Shown here in pieces: positions 53,549-62,472 of a DNA stretch of 64,000 nucleotides (position 1 is its first letter; each line of letters opens with the position of its first letter). The DNA comes from Chloroflexota bacterium (GTDB lineage: Bacteria > Chloroflexota > Chloroflexia > Thermomicrobiales > JADLAZ01): contig JADLAZ010000060.1 of NCBI GenBank assembly GCA_020849725.1, positions 1-64,000 on the forward strand, written 5' to 3'. The translations under genes and the position numbers were made by a program. The notes below the pieces were generated by a model. That model was not told where the DNA came from. It searched no databases and worked only from the letters and a program-made list of their open reading frames with translations.

Positions 53549-55486
53549 CTAGCGACGGCCGGCCGCCTCCCCAGACGTCAGCGCCTCGTCCGCCGGCGCG
53601 TCCAGCACGAGGCTAGTTTCGCGATAGGTTGGCAGCATCTCGCGGAACTTGTCCCGGATACCGGCCGCATCCAACACTGCGGCCAGGCGGGCCAGCGTGT
53701 CAATGTCGGCGCTGAGTTGGCGCCCATCGACTGGCGCCGGGCGCGCCATCAGGATTTTGGCATGGCTCGTCGCCGCCGGCGCCTCCTCGGCGCTGAAGAC
53801 CTCTTCGTGCAGCTTCTCGCCCCGGCGCAGCCCGATGATCTTGATATCGATGTCACGCCCGACCTCCAGGCCACTGAGCCGGATGATGTCCTCGGCCAGG
53901 TCGAGGATGCGAACCGGCTCACCCATGTCCAGCACGAAGATCTCGCCACCCTCGCCCATCGCGCCGGCCTGGATTACGAGCTGGGCCGCCTCGGGAATGG
54001 TCATGAAGTAGCGTGTCATCTCCGGGTGCGTGACCGTCACCGGGCCACCGGCCGCGATCTGGTCCTGAAAGGTCAGGACGACACTGCCCTGGCTGGCCAG
54101 CACATTGCCGAAGCGCACCGCGACGAACGCCGTGGCGCTGCGCCGGGCCAGGTCCTGCACGATCATCTCGGCGATGCGCTTGCTGGCGCCCAGCACGTTG
54201 GCCGGATTGACGGCCTTGTCGGTGGAAATCAGCACGAAGCGTCGCACGCCGAAGCGATGGGCCGCTTCGGCCACAATGCGCGTGCCAAGGATGTTGTTGG
54301 TGACGACCTCCTCGACGTTGGTTTCCATCAGTGGCACATGCTTGTGGGCTGCGGCATGAAAGACGACCTGCGGCCGGAAGCGAGCCATGACGGCGTCGAT
54401 CTTGGTCGCGTCCTTGATGTCCGCGATGATCGGCGTCGTCGGTACGCGCGGGTGGGTGCGGCGCAACTCCTGCTCGATCCGGTGGATGCTATTCTCGCCA
54501 TGGCCCAGCAGCACCAGGTGTCGCGGTTGGAAGGTCACGATCTTCCGCGCCAACTCCGCGCCGATCGAGCCACCGGCGCCGGTCACCAGCACGGTCGCCG
54601 TGGTCAAGTACTCGGCGATCTCGCGGATGTTGATTTGCACCGCCTCTCGCCGCAGCAAGTCCTCGATGCGCACGTCACGCATCTGGCTGGCGTGGACCTG
54701 CCCACCGGCTAGTTCGTACATGCCAGGAATAGTCTTGAAGGGCACGCCGGCCTCTTCGCAGGCGGTGACGACGCGGCGCAACACCTTGCCAGGGGCGGTC
54801 GGCATGGCGATCAGCACCTCGTCGATCTGCCGCCGCGTGACGGTGACGAAGACTTCGTCGAGCGTCCCTAACACCGGCACGCCCTGGATTGACTGGTTCC
54901 TCTTGGCCAGATCGTCGTCGAGAAAGCCGATCGGTGTGAGGCCGAGGTGGGGATTGCGCCGGATCTCCCGCAGCAGCATGGCGCCCGCCTGCCCGGCGCC
55001 GGCAATCAGCACCTGCCGCCGCCGGATGGGCGCTGCACTGGGTCGCCGGCCGCCGCGGTCAGCCAGCACACGGACGGCCATGCGCGACCCACCGATGAGC
55101 AGCAGCAGAACCAGCCAGTTGATGAGGACGATCGATCGGGGAAAAGCATCGAGCCAAGTTATCCCCGGCAGCAGCAGCGTGACGATGACGACGACGCCGA
55201 GAGCCAGCGCACTGGCGGACACGGCAATGAGGAGCGCCAGCAGGTCGTCCACGCCGGCATAGCGCCACATCCGGTGGTAGAGGCCAAAGGCGTAGAAGAT
55301 CCCCAGCGTCAGCGGCACGGCAACAAAGAGAAGGGACCAGTGCAACGAGAAGTAGAAGGGGATGTCGGGGTACGGGAATCGCATCGCGAAGCTGAGGAAG
55401 TAGGCAATCGCGACCAGAACCGCATCCAGCGCGAGCCAGTGCCGAATCCGCAGCCGCTCGATGAAACCTGTCACACCCTGCGCCAT
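53549..55486 (-). CDS. Membrane nucleotide-sugar 4,6-dehydratase (PglF/WbpM/CapD-like)
   Basis: A polysaccharide-biosynthesis protein of about 645 residues. Four N-terminal membrane helices precede a CoA-binding-like Rossmann domain (VLIAGAGQAGAMLLREI...GFLDDD). The catalytic SDR domain has VTGAGGSIGAELARKI, HAAAHKHVPLMETN and LISTDKAVNPANVLGASKR, whose Thr-Asp-Lys region is characteristic of the 4,6-dehydratase clade. It converts a UDP-HexNAc to the 4-keto-6-deoxy sugar. Start codons at 55486 and 55555 are both possible. It is the third gene of the aminotransferase-transferase-dehydratase set. Confidence 0.93.
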   Translation of the reverse strand: MAQGVTGFIERLRIRHWLALDAVLVAIAYFLSFAMRFPYPDIPFYFSLHWSLLFVAVPLTLGIFYAFGLYHRMWRYAGVDDLLALLIAVSASALALGVVVIVTLLLPGITWLDAFPRSIVLINWLVLLLLIGGSRMAVRVLADRGGRRPSAAPIRRRQVLIAGAGQAGAMLLREIRRNPHLGLTPIGFLDDDLAKRNQSIQGVPVLGTLDEVFVTVTRRQIDEVLIAMPTAPGKVLRRVVTACEEAGVPFKTIPGMYELAGGQVHASQMRDVRIEDLLRREAVQINIREIAEYLTTATVLVTGAGGSIGAELARKIVTFQPRHLVLLGHGENSIHRIEQELRRTHPRVPTTPIIADIKDATKIDAVMARFRPQVVFHAAAHKHVPLMETNVEEVVTNNILGTRIVAEAAHRFGVRRFVLISTDKAVNPANVLGASKRIAEMIVQDLARRSATAFVAVRFGNVLASQGSVVLTFQDQIAAGGPVTVTHPEMTRYFMTIPEAAQLVIQAGAMGEGGEIFVLDMGEPVRILDLAEDIIRLSGLEVGRDIDIKIIGLRRGEKLHEEVFSAEEAPAATSHAKILMARPAPVDGRQLSADIDTLARLAAVLDAAGIRDKFREMLPTYRETSLVLDAPADEALTSGEAAGRR

Positions 55487-55622
55487 CGTGCCCTGTCCCT
55501 GCTGTACCGCCGCGCACTGATCCATCATCACGGACGTCAGCGGCCGCACAGCCATGAGCGCACTGGCATCCCGGTTCCCTCGGCGCGCGCCCCGTGCTCT
55601 ATACCTGACGCTGAGAGCGGCG

Positions 55623-56309
55623 TCAAGTTCTGTCGGTCCCGACCGTTGGTCGGGCCGCGGCGCTGGCGATCAGCCGCACCGTCGCCACGAGCAGCGCCAA
55701 GTCGCCGGCAAACGTGCGCTCGCGCGCATAGGTCAGGTCGCTGGTCAGCTTAGCTGGCAGCAACTCGCGCACGTACTGCGCCTCAACATCCGGCTCGGTC
55801 AACAGCCTGGCTTCGTCGCGAAAGCGGAGCTGCGTCGGCCCGGTGATACCGGGCCGCACGCGCAGCACGGCCAACTGCTCGGGGCTATAGTGCCGCACGA
55901 ACTGCGGCGCCTCCGGGCGCGGCCCGACCAGGCTCATGTCGCCCCGCACCACGTTGATCAATTGCGGTAGCTCGTCCAGCCGCGACGACCGCAGCCGCCG
56001 GCCGAGGCGGGTGACGCGCGCATCGGCAGCGCCGCTGATGGCGCTGTGACGATCAGCGCCAACGGCCATGGTCCGGAACTTCACCATGACAAATGGACGA
56101 CCGTCACGGCCGACGCGCAGGGCGCGATAGAGGGCCGGCCCGGTCGAGTCCAGGCGCACCCACAGCGCGAGTACGGCGAGCAACGGTGACAGGACGACCA
56201 GCAGACCCATCGCCGCGAGCAGGTCAAAGCCGCGCTTGGCGCCCTCATCCAGGCGAATCAGGCATACCGGTCCGCGCCGGTCAGGTGGCGAAGTGAGTGA
56301 CGACATCAC
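55623..56309 (-). CDS. Polyprenyl-phosphate glycosyl-1-phosphate transferase (PglC/WbaP-like)
   Basis: Monotopic phosphoglycosyltransferase of 228 residues that places the first sugar phosphate on undecaprenyl phosphate. It has the re-entrant helix GFDLLAAMGLLVVLSPLLAVLALWV, the motif FVMVKFRTM, the catalytic-region SSRLDELPQLINVVRGDMSLVGPRPEA, and RPGITGPTQLRFRDEA. Its start (GTG 56309 or ATG 56306) lies 26-29 bp inside the aminotransferase gene, so the two are coupled. It links the modified sugar made by its neighbours to the lipid carrier. Confidence 0.94.
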   Translation of the reverse strand: MMSSLTSPPDRRGPVCLIRLDEGAKRGFDLLAAMGLLVVLSPLLAVLALWVRLDSTGPALYRALRVGRDGRPFVMVKFRTMAVGADRHSAISGAADARVTRLGRRLRSSRLDELPQLINVVRGDMSLVGPRPEAPQFVRHYSPEQLAVLRVRPGITGPTQLRFRDEARLLTEPDVEAQYVRELLPAKLTSDLTYARERTFAGDLALLVATVRLIASAAARPTVGTDRT

Positions 56310-57441
56310 GCACCGCGTCGATTACGTCATCGACGTCTCCATCGCTCAGCCCAGGGTGGAGCGGCAGCGAGATCGCGCCGGCATAGGCGGCCTCGGCCAC
56401 TGGGAACTGGCCCGGCCGCCAGCCCAGAGCGCTCTGATAGTACGGGTGATGGTTGAGTGGGATAAAGTGCACGCTCGTGCCGATGTTCCGGCGATGCAAC
56501 TCCTCGATCATGGCGGCGCGGTCGATCCGTATCGCCCCCGGCTGGACCCGAATCACATACAGATGCCAGGCGTGCTCGACCTCGGGCCGAGCGACTGGCA
56601 GGCGCAGCGCCGTCAGATCGGCCAGTCCGGCCGTGTAGCGGGCGGCGACAGCCGCGCGCCGGGCCTGAAGGACCGGCAGGCGGCGCAACTGGTGAAGGCC
56701 CAGCGAAGCCTGGATGTCGGTCATGTTGTACTTGAAGCCCGGTGCCACCACATCATAGTGCCAGGCGCCATCCTGGCCATAGCGCTTCCAGGCGTCGCGG
56801 CTCATCCCGTGCAGGGCGAGGAGACGGGTGCGATCGGCCAGCTCGGCGTCGGCGGTCGTCAGCATGCCGCCTTCCGCCGTGGTCAGATTCTTGGTGGCGT
56901 AGAAGCTGAAGGCAGTCGCATCGCCGAGGTTGCCGACCGGTCGGCCACGATAGGTCGCTCCGGTCGCGTGCGCGGCATCCTCAAGCACCTTGAGGCCGTA
57001 GCGGGCGGCGATGGCCAGGATATCGTCCATTCGGCAGGGCTGCCCGCCGAGATGGACCGGCAGCACCACGCGCGTGCGCGGCGTGATCGCCGCCTCCAGG
57101 CGGTCCGGGTCAAGCGTCAGGTCGCCGTCACACACATCGACCAGCACCGGCCGGGCGCCCTGGTGGAGGACGACGTTGACCGTGGAGCAGAAGGTGTAGG
57201 GCGTGGTGATGACCTCGTCGCCCTGCCCAACGCCCCAGGCGGCGAGCGCCAGGTGCATCGCCGCCGTGCAGGAGTTGACCGCCAGCGCGTGTGGCACGCC
57301 GGCAAGGGCGGCGAACTCGTCCTCGAAGCGGCGTGTCTTCGGCCCGGTCGTGATCCAGGCCGAGCGCAGCGTGTCGATGACCTCGTCGATCTCATCCTGG
57401 CCGATGCTCGGCGGGCTGAACGCGAGGAACGATTGGCGCAT
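56281..57441 (-). CDS. DegT/DnrJ/EryC1/StrS-family sugar aminotransferase
   Basis: PLP-dependent aminotransferase of 386 residues that aminates keto-sugars. The Schiff-base Lys lies in SFYATKNLTTAEGGML. FSPPSIGQDEIDEVIDTLRSAWITTGP, VNSCTAAMHLAL and LEDAAHATGA are family signatures. GGAGG lies 7 nt before the ATG at 57441. With the 4,6-dehydratase it would make a 4-amino-4,6-dideoxy-HexNAc nucleotide, as PglE does in bacillosamine synthesis. No acetyltransferase (PglD) is found in the cluster. Confidence 0.94.
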   Translation of the reverse strand: MRQSFLAFSPPSIGQDEIDEVIDTLRSAWITTGPKTRRFEDEFAALAGVPHALAVNSCTAAMHLALAAWGVGQGDEVITTPYTFCSTVNVVLHQGARPVLVDVCDGDLTLDPDRLEAAITPRTRVVLPVHLGGQPCRMDDILAIAARYGLKVLEDAAHATGATYRGRPVGNLGDATAFSFYATKNLTTAEGGMLTTADAELADRTRLLALHGMSRDAWKRYGQDGAWHYDVVAPGFKYNMTDIQASLGLHQLRRLPVLQARRAAVAARYTAGLADLTALRLPVARPEVEHAWHLYVIRVQPGAIRIDRAAMIEELHRRNIGTSVHFIPLNHHPYYQSALGWRPGQFPVAEAAYAGAISLPLHPGLSDGDVDDVIDAVRDVVTHFAT

Positions 57442-57575
57442 CACCGAACCTCCGAGACTGAGGCGCGTCCTGTATGCTGTCGACCATCGCGGGCCACCGC
57501 TGACGCCCGTATCCTACCTGAGAGCAGCCGGTAGCGTCAGATGGCGATCGGATCCGGCTGCGCGGGAGGCAGGCA

Positions 57576-58301
57576 ATGAAGAAGTCAACTGGTCAACTCG
57601 CGGGCACGGTGGCGCTGGTCACCGGCGCCGGGCGTGGCATCGGCCACGCCACGGCGCTGGCGCTGGCCGCCAACGGCGCGACGGTAACGATCTGCGCTCG
57701 CACCCCGTCGGAAGTAGCCGACACGGCCGACGCCGTGCAGGCGCTTGGCGGCCGGGTGCTGGCGCGGCCGGCCGACGTTGCCGATGAGGCCGCCGTCGAT
57801 GCCCTGGTCGCCGACACCGTCGCCATGTTTGGCCGCCTGGACACGCTGATTCACTGCGCCGCCGTCATTGATGTGTGCCGGGTGGTGGAGATGGACACTG
57901 CCGCCTGGGACCGGGTGATGGCTATCAACCTGCGCGGCGCGTTCCTGTGCGCGCGCGCAGCCATGCGCGCGATGGCGGCCACCGGCGGCCACATCATCCT
58001 GATCTCGTCGCTGTCGGGAGTGCGCGGGCCGGAGAAGTTTCCCGGACTGGCGGCCTACAATGTGTCCAAAGCCGGCGTGCTGGCGCTCAGTGAGATCCTG
58101 GCGGTCGAAGGCCGCCCACACGGCATTCGGGTCAACTGCGTCAGCCCCGGCGCAGTCGATACGGCGATGCTGCGGCAGGCCGGTCACGGCCTGCGCGCCG
58201 GGGTCACGCCAGAGCAGGTCGGCGCGTTCCTGGCAGCGCTCTGCCGGCCGGACGCCGCGCTGCTGACCGGCGCCAATATCGAGATCATGTCCAATGCCTG
58301 A
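57576..58301 (+). CDS. SDR family oxidoreductase
   Basis: Classical SDR of 241 residues with intact motifs: VTGAGRGIGHA, HCAA in place of NNAG, Asn in AINLRGAF, Ser in ILISSLSG, and YNVSK. The sequence resembles 3-oxoacyl-ACP reductase FabG-like proteins, but the substrate is unknown. GGGAGG precedes the ATG by 6 nt. It is divergent from the aminotransferase gene and converges on thiD with a 23-bp gap. Confidence 0.9.
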   Translation: MKKSTGQLAGTVALVTGAGRGIGHATALALAANGATVTICARTPSEVADTADAVQALGGRVLARPADVADEAAVDALVADTVAMFGRLDTLIHCAAVIDVCRVVEMDTAAWDRVMAINLRGAFLCARAAMRAMAATGGHIILISSLSGVRGPEKFPGLAAYNVSKAGVLALSEILAVEGRPHGIRVNCVSPGAVDTAMLRQAGHGLRAGVTPEQVGAFLAALCRPDAALLTGANIEIMSNA

Positions 58302-58324
58302 GCCACGATCCCCAGCCGCCTCGG

Positions 58325-59134
58325 TCAACTCGGCGCGGGCACGGCGCTGTGGTCCAGAGGCCCAACGCCACGTCCGAGGCGCAGATCAGTTGAAGCGCGC
58401 AGCAAATCGATCACCCAGCCACGCGCCAGGGGCAGCGCCTCGGCCACTGGCCGGCCGCGAGCTAGCTGCACCGTCAGTGCCGCCGACAGTGTGCAGCCGG
58501 TGCCGCGGATATTGGACGTGACGACCCGTGGCACGGTCAGGCGCCTCATCTCATTGCCACTATACAGTACGTCTATCACCTCACCGCCGGTGGTCGTCAG
58601 GCCGCGCCCTTTCACGATAACGGCGCGCGGCCCCAGGTCGGAGATAGCGCGGGCGGCCTCTTCCATTTCCGTGACCGAGGCGACGGGTCGACCGGCGAGC
58701 GCAGCTGCCTCGCGAATGTTGGGTGTCGCGACGGTCGCCAGTGGCAGCAGCCAGCGAATGGTCGCCTCGCGCGCGGCATCGTCCAGGATGCGGGTGCCAG
58801 ACTTGGCCACCAGCACCGGGTCGATCACCAGCGGCATGGCCGGCGCCGCCCGCAACTGCTCGCCCACGGCCTCGATCACCGCCGCGCCACCCAGCAGGCC
58901 GGTCTTGGCCGCGTCGGCGCCAATGTCGCTCACCAGTGCGTCGAGCTGGTCGGCCACGAACGGCGCCGGCAACGCGTGCAGCGAGCGCAACTCGGTCGTG
59001 TTGCCGGCGATCAGCGCCGTCACGACGGACAGCCCGTACACACCGTGCGCCATGAACGTCTTCAGGTCGGCCTGAATCCCAGCGCCAGCGGTGGGGTCGC
59101 TCCCCCCAATCGTCAGCAGTCGCAGCTTCGCCAC
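58325..59134 (-). CDS. thiD: Hydroxymethylpyrimidine/phosphomethylpyrimidine kinase
   Basis: Ribokinase-fold kinase of thiamine biosynthesis that phosphorylates HMP and HMP-P (269 residues). LTIGGSDPTAGAGIQADLKTF is the N-terminal signature, AKTGLLGG and DPVLVAKSG the substrate region, and NIRGTGCTLSAAL the anion-hole and catalytic Cys loop. The GTG at 59134, with GGGGAG 6 nt upstream, fits the family start. The longer frame to 59200 adds a non-homologous tail. No other thi genes or TPP riboswitch are visible nearby. Confidence 0.94.
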   Translation of the reverse strand: MAKLRLLTIGGSDPTAGAGIQADLKTFMAHGVYGLSVVTALIAGNTTELRSLHALPAPFVADQLDALVSDIGADAAKTGLLGGAAVIEAVGEQLRAAPAMPLVIDPVLVAKSGTRILDDAAREATIRWLLPLATVATPNIREAAALAGRPVASVTEMEEAARAISDLGPRAVIVKGRGLTTTGGEVIDVLYSGNEMRRLTVPRVVTSNIRGTGCTLSAALTVQLARGRPVAEALPLARGWVIDLLRASTDLRLGRGVGPLDHSAVPAPS

Positions 59135-59203
59135 GCTGAACTCCCCGGGCCGCGCCCGCTCACCCATCGGCTCAGCGTCATCAGCGCGGCCGCACGACAC
59201 ATT

Positions 59204-60061
59204 CTAGCCGCCGTAGCGCGGTTGGCGCAGCGCCAGCAGGCGGTCACGCAAGCGATCGGGCAGATGCGCCGCCAGCAGCGCCAGGCGCGCGTCCCAGCCA
59301 ACGACGTAGCGCGTTCGCGGTCGGAGCGCGGTCAGCGCGTGGACGATGGCATCAACGACGACCTCGGGCGATCGGCCACGCTCGCCCGAGCGCAGCGCTC
59401 GCCGCCGCAAGTCGCCGACGACCGGACCGTAGCGCGCCCACGCTTCGGCCGGCAGCGTGGCGAGCCAGCGGTCGACCGCCGCCACCGACGTCGCCCAGAT
59501 CGGCGTCGCGATCACACCCGGTTCGACGATGGCGACCGGGATGCCCCAGGGCCGCAACTCGCCGCGCAGCGAGTCAGTCAACGCTTCCAGCGCGAATTTC
59601 GACGCATGGTACGGCCCAAGAAACGGCCCCGCGATCCGACCACCCATGGAGCCGAGGAACACGATGCGACCACGGCCGGCGCGCAGCAGCGGCAGGCAGG
59701 CACGCGTCACCCGCAACTGGCCGACGACATTGACCTCCAGTTGGCGCTGGAGCCACTCGTCCGGCAGGTATTCCAGCGCCCCGGCCACGACGATGCCGGC
59801 GTTGTTGACCAGGCCGGCGAGACCGGCCTCACCGGCCACCATCACTGCCAGCTCGACCGCCGCGGCCACCGCAGCAGCATCAGTGATGTCGAGCGACACC
59901 GGACGCAGCCGGGGCGACGCCTGACCGGCCAGGCACCGCGCATCCTCGTCACGACGCACCCCGGCCAGCACCTGCCAACCCAGCCGGTCCAGGCGCAGCG
60001 CGCAGGCCAGCCCGATGCCGCTGCTGGCGCCGGTCACCAGCACTGTCGGGCGATCAGCCAT
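59204..60061 (-). CDS. SDR family oxidoreductase (retinol-dehydrogenase/DltE-like)
   Basis: Classical SDR of 285 residues: VTGASSGIGLA, NNAG, Asn in NVVGQLRV, Ser in VFLGSMGG, and YHASK. The longer C-terminus with a hydrophobic helix (VVGWDARLALLAAHLP) resembles the group acting on lipids or retinoids. The ATG at 60061 has AGGAG 9 nt upstream; a GTG at 60067 is an alternative. It follows the flavin-reductase gene on the same strand. The substrate is unknown. Confidence 0.9.
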   Translation of the reverse strand: MADRPTVLVTGASSGIGLACALRLDRLGWQVLAGVRRDEDARCLAGQASPRLRPVSLDITDAAAVAAAVELAVMVAGEAGLAGLVNNAGIVVAGALEYLPDEWLQRQLEVNVVGQLRVTRACLPLLRAGRGRIVFLGSMGGRIAGPFLGPYHASKFALEALTDSLRGELRPWGIPVAIVEPGVIATPIWATSVAAVDRWLATLPAEAWARYGPVVGDLRRRALRSGERGRSPEVVVDAIVHALTALRPRTRYVVGWDARLALLAAHLPDRLRDRLLALRQPRYGG

Positions 60062-60120
60062 AGCCACTGCTCCTGGCTCCTGGCGACGGGTGCGATCCGG
60101 ACGCCTTGCCCCGGCGCACG

Positions 60121-60765
60121 TCAGCCCGCGCCCGTGCGGTCGCTCGAAGCCGGCGCAGCGGGCCGTGCCATCTCGAACACGCTGGCCAGCGTGGCGTACT
60201 CGTCGCCACCGAGACGCGCCACGGGGCGCAACCGTGTAGCATCGACCAACCCGTTCGGGCGCACGAGACCCTCGCGCACGTGGAAGCGCACCACCGTGCC
60301 GAGGATCATGGTGTAGTCTGTGCCCGCGACGGGCACGCGCTGCGTCAGGACCGTCTCCATCGCCACCGCCGCCTCCGCCACGCGCGGCGGCCGCACCACG
60401 TCCGACGCTATCGCGGTCAGGCCGGCGCGGTCGAACTCATCGACATCGTAGGCGTACTCGCCGGAGGTGACGTTCATCTGCCGCGCGGTCGCCTCGTCGA
60501 CGAGGTTGACGACGAACTGGCCCGTCTCCTCGACGTTGCGCAGCGTATCCTTGGTCGCGCCGGCCCGGCGGCCGATGGACACCATGATGGTCAGCGGGCT
60601 GCCGACCCCGTTGAAGAAGGAGAACGGCGCCAGGTTGCGCGTGCCGTCAGCGCCGACGCTCGCCACCCAGGCGATCGGTCGCGGCACGACCACGCTAATG
60701 AAGAGCCGGTAAGCATCGCGCGGCGGCATCACCGTAGGGTCGATCGTCTGGATCGCCATTGACAT
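60121..60765 (-). CDS. Flavin reductase-like FMN-binding domain protein
   Basis: A 214-residue split-barrel flavoprotein. Family features are RLFISVVVPRPIAWVASVGADGTRNLAPFSFFNGVGSPLTIMVSIG and KDTLRNVEETGQFVVNLVDE. AGGAG lies 7 nt before the ATG at 60765; the open frame continues 54 codons further upstream, overlapping the esterase gene as a shadow. It may reduce flavin for a partner monooxygenase or act as a flavin-dependent oxidoreductase. It lies 37 bp after the esterase gene. Confidence 0.9.
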   Translation of the reverse strand: MSMAIQTIDPTVMPPRDAYRLFISVVVPRPIAWVASVGADGTRNLAPFSFFNGVGSPLTIMVSIGRRAGATKDTLRNVEETGQFVVNLVDEATARQMNVTSGEYAYDVDEFDRAGLTAIASDVVRPPRVAEAAVAMETVLTQRVPVAGTDYTMILGTVVRFHVREGLVRPNGLVDATRLRPVARLGGDEYATLASVFEMARPAAPASSDRTGAG

Positions 60766-60802
60766 ACGCATGCTCCTGTCGTGGCGTCGCGCCTGCCGTA
60801 CG

Positions 60803-61483
60803 TCAGCCCGGCGGCGGCTCCCTCGTCCCGACCGCGCGCCGGACAATGGCCGCCAGCGCCGCGATCTCGTCGTCGTTGACGGTGTGGCCCATGCCCGGAT
60901 AGATGCGCTCGTCGACGTCGCCGCCAAGCCGGCGCAACACCGACGCCGACTCCTGAACGCGCGTCACAGGGATGTGGCCGTCGACGTCGCTGCAGCCGAG
61001 CAAGACCGGCGTGCCGGCGAGCGAGCCGGTGTAGTCGCGACTGCTGCCGTCGGGGCCGATCAGGCCGCCGCTGAGGCCGACCACACCGCCCAGGCGCGCG
61101 GCGTTGCGTGCCGCCCATTCTAGCGCCAGGCACGCCCCTTGCGAGAAGCCGACCAGCACGACACACTCGCGCGGCACGCCGACCTCGCCGGCCTGCGCCA
61201 CGACATCGCCGACAGCGGCCAATGCCGACGACAACCACGGCTCGTTGTCCACCAGGGGCGCGGTGAAGCGCCGCGGATACCAGGTGAGAGACGCCGCCTG
61301 CGGCGCCAGCACCGCCAGGCCGGCCATGGTTACCGACTCGGCCAATGGCAGGATGCTCTCAGCGGTGGCGCCGCGCCCGTGCAGCAACACGAGGGCGGCT
61401 GTCGCCGCCTCAAGCGGCGCACCGGTCGTTCGAATCGGCACACCGGCGTGCGGCCCTGTCACGCGCGCGGCGCGCACCTGCAT
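60803..61483 (-). CDS. Alpha/beta-hydrolase, phospholipase/carboxylesterase family
   Basis: A serine hydrolase of 226 residues. The nucleophile elbow is GFSQG, the oxyanion loop is LLHGRGAT, the acid is in LLGCSDVDGHIP and the His in YPGMGHTVNDDE. The protein resembles acyl-protein thioesterase/carboxylesterase (YpfH-like) enzymes. The ATG at 61483, with GGAGGGAG upstream, fits the family start; the frame's extension to 61639 is not homologous. It leads a unit with the flavin reductase and SDR genes. Confidence 0.9.
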   Translation of the reverse strand: MQVRAARVTGPHAGVPIRTTGAPLEAATAALVLLHGRGATAESILPLAESVTMAGLAVLAPQAASLTWYPRRFTAPLVDNEPWLSSALAAVGDVVAQAGEVGVPRECVVLVGFSQGACLALEWAARNAARLGGVVGLSGGLIGPDGSSRDYTGSLAGTPVLLGCSDVDGHIPVTRVQESASVLRRLGGDVDERIYPGMGHTVNDDEIAALAAIVRRAVGTREPPPG

Positions 61484-61591
61484 GACGCTCCCTCCAGCTT
61501 GCCAGCGACCGGTGCCTCGGCGCCGCGATTGACGCCACGCATATGATACCGGGCGTCTGTGTGGCATCTGGAGCAGCCGGCGGCGAGCAGC

Positions 61592-61663
61592 GCGATCCGC
61601 GCCTGGCGCTCGGTCCACAGCGATCCAGCCAGCAGTCAAGCCAGACGAGCCAGCGCGGATCGC
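61592..61663 (-). terminator. Long stem-loop downstream of the small membrane-protein gene
   Basis: GCGATCCGCGC (61592-61602) and GCGCGGATCGC (61653-61663) are perfect 11-base inverted repeats. After a 1-nt bulge a further TGGC/GCCA pair extends the stem, with a loop of about 40 nt. It starts right after the stop of the 82-residue gene on the minus strand. It may terminate that transcript or be part of a structured RNA. Confidence 0.45.
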
Positions 61664-61912
61664 CTACCGCTTGACGAGCCGCAGCGCGGGCGCCGGCCGC
61701 CGAGTCATCACGCCGTCCGGCGCCGTCCGGGCTGGCGGCACAATGATGGAACTCACGACAGGCGCCACACCCAGGTCTTGACGGACATGCTCGGTCATCT
61801 GCGCTTGCAGCCGCCGCACCTGGTGCTGCAGCGCATCCACGCGCAGCCACATTCCCAGGACAATCGCCAGCAGGCAAGCGATCAGGAGCAACTCTAGCGG
61901 TGGCATGGGCAC
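61664..61912 (-). CDS. Small single-pass membrane protein with coiled coil
   Basis: An 82-residue protein: one hydrophobic helix at about 5-23 (PLELLLIACLLAIVLGMWL), then a short heptad-patterned helix (VDALQHQVRRLQAQMTEHVRQ), then a basic C-terminal tail. GGAGG lies 8 nt before the ATG. It is reminiscent of FtsB/FtsL-like anchors in layout only. I recognise no family. It is divergent from the small-ORF island. Confidence 0.65.
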   Translation of the reverse strand: MPMPPLELLLIACLLAIVLGMWLRVDALQHQVRRLQAQMTEHVRQDLGVAPVVSSIIVPPARTAPDGVMTRRPAPALRLVKR

Positions 61913-62073
61913 ATCCTCCGTCGTCTCATCGCCAGCTCGGCGCCGTGCGGCCGCGACCGTGCCGCCAGTCTACCGGCCGGCCGCCAGCCGCGCCTTGCGG
62001 TTCCTAACGCGGTGCGTGACAGCTTCGTCAGGCGGCGCGTACCAGTGAGCGGGCGCTAAAGAAAGTGCCAATC

Positions 62074-62088
62074 GTGACGATACGTCAC
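62074..62088. promoter_or_regulatory. Palindromic operator candidate GTGACG-ATA-CGTCAC
   Basis: A perfect 6+6 inverted repeat with a 3-bp centre in the divergent gap between the small membrane-protein gene and the 79-residue gene. The GTGA...TCAC arms resemble CRP/FNR-family sites, although the spacing (7) is one longer than the E. coli consensus. The regulator is unknown. Confidence 0.4.
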
Positions 62089-62108
62089 CTGTTGGCGAAC
62101 GTGGTCTG

Positions 62109-62348
62109 GTGTGGAGTGTTGGTAGCATGGTGGTCACGAGCCGGCGTGATGGCATCGACCGACATCTGGGCAGCGCCGATGTGCGCGAGCACCTCGTGCG
62201 TCGCTTCGGCGCGCAGCGGGCGACGACCCTCTACACCTACCATCAGTTGCTCAGCCTGCACGGGCCGGTCGAGGCGCAGCGCGTGCTTGGTCCTGAGCGC
62301 TATGTCGAGTTACTGATCGCGCTGCGCGGGGCCGGCTTCGACGTGTAA
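62109..62348 (+). CDS. Small hypothetical protein
   Basis: A 79-residue frame (GTG at 62109, or ATG at 62127) with plausible helical content: DVREHLVRRFGAQRATTLYTYHQLLSLHG and VLGPERYVELLIALRGAGFDV. A GGAG lies about 10 nt before the ATG at 62127. Codon usage looks genic, but I recognise no family. It is the first of two short frames in an otherwise gene-poor 770-bp stretch. Confidence 0.5.
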   Translation: MWSVGSMVVTSRRDGIDRHLGSADVREHLVRRFGAQRATTLYTYHQLLSLHGPVEAQRVLGPERYVELLIALRGAGFDV

Positions 62349-62472
62349 TGCTGGCCCCGCCAACGGCTTGAAGCCGGCTGGCAGTGGCTGGTACCCCCCC
62401 TGGTGAGCGGACGATCACGACCGGTTCAACTATGCGTCACGATCTTCGTTCCTGCGCATCGAGAGCGATGGC

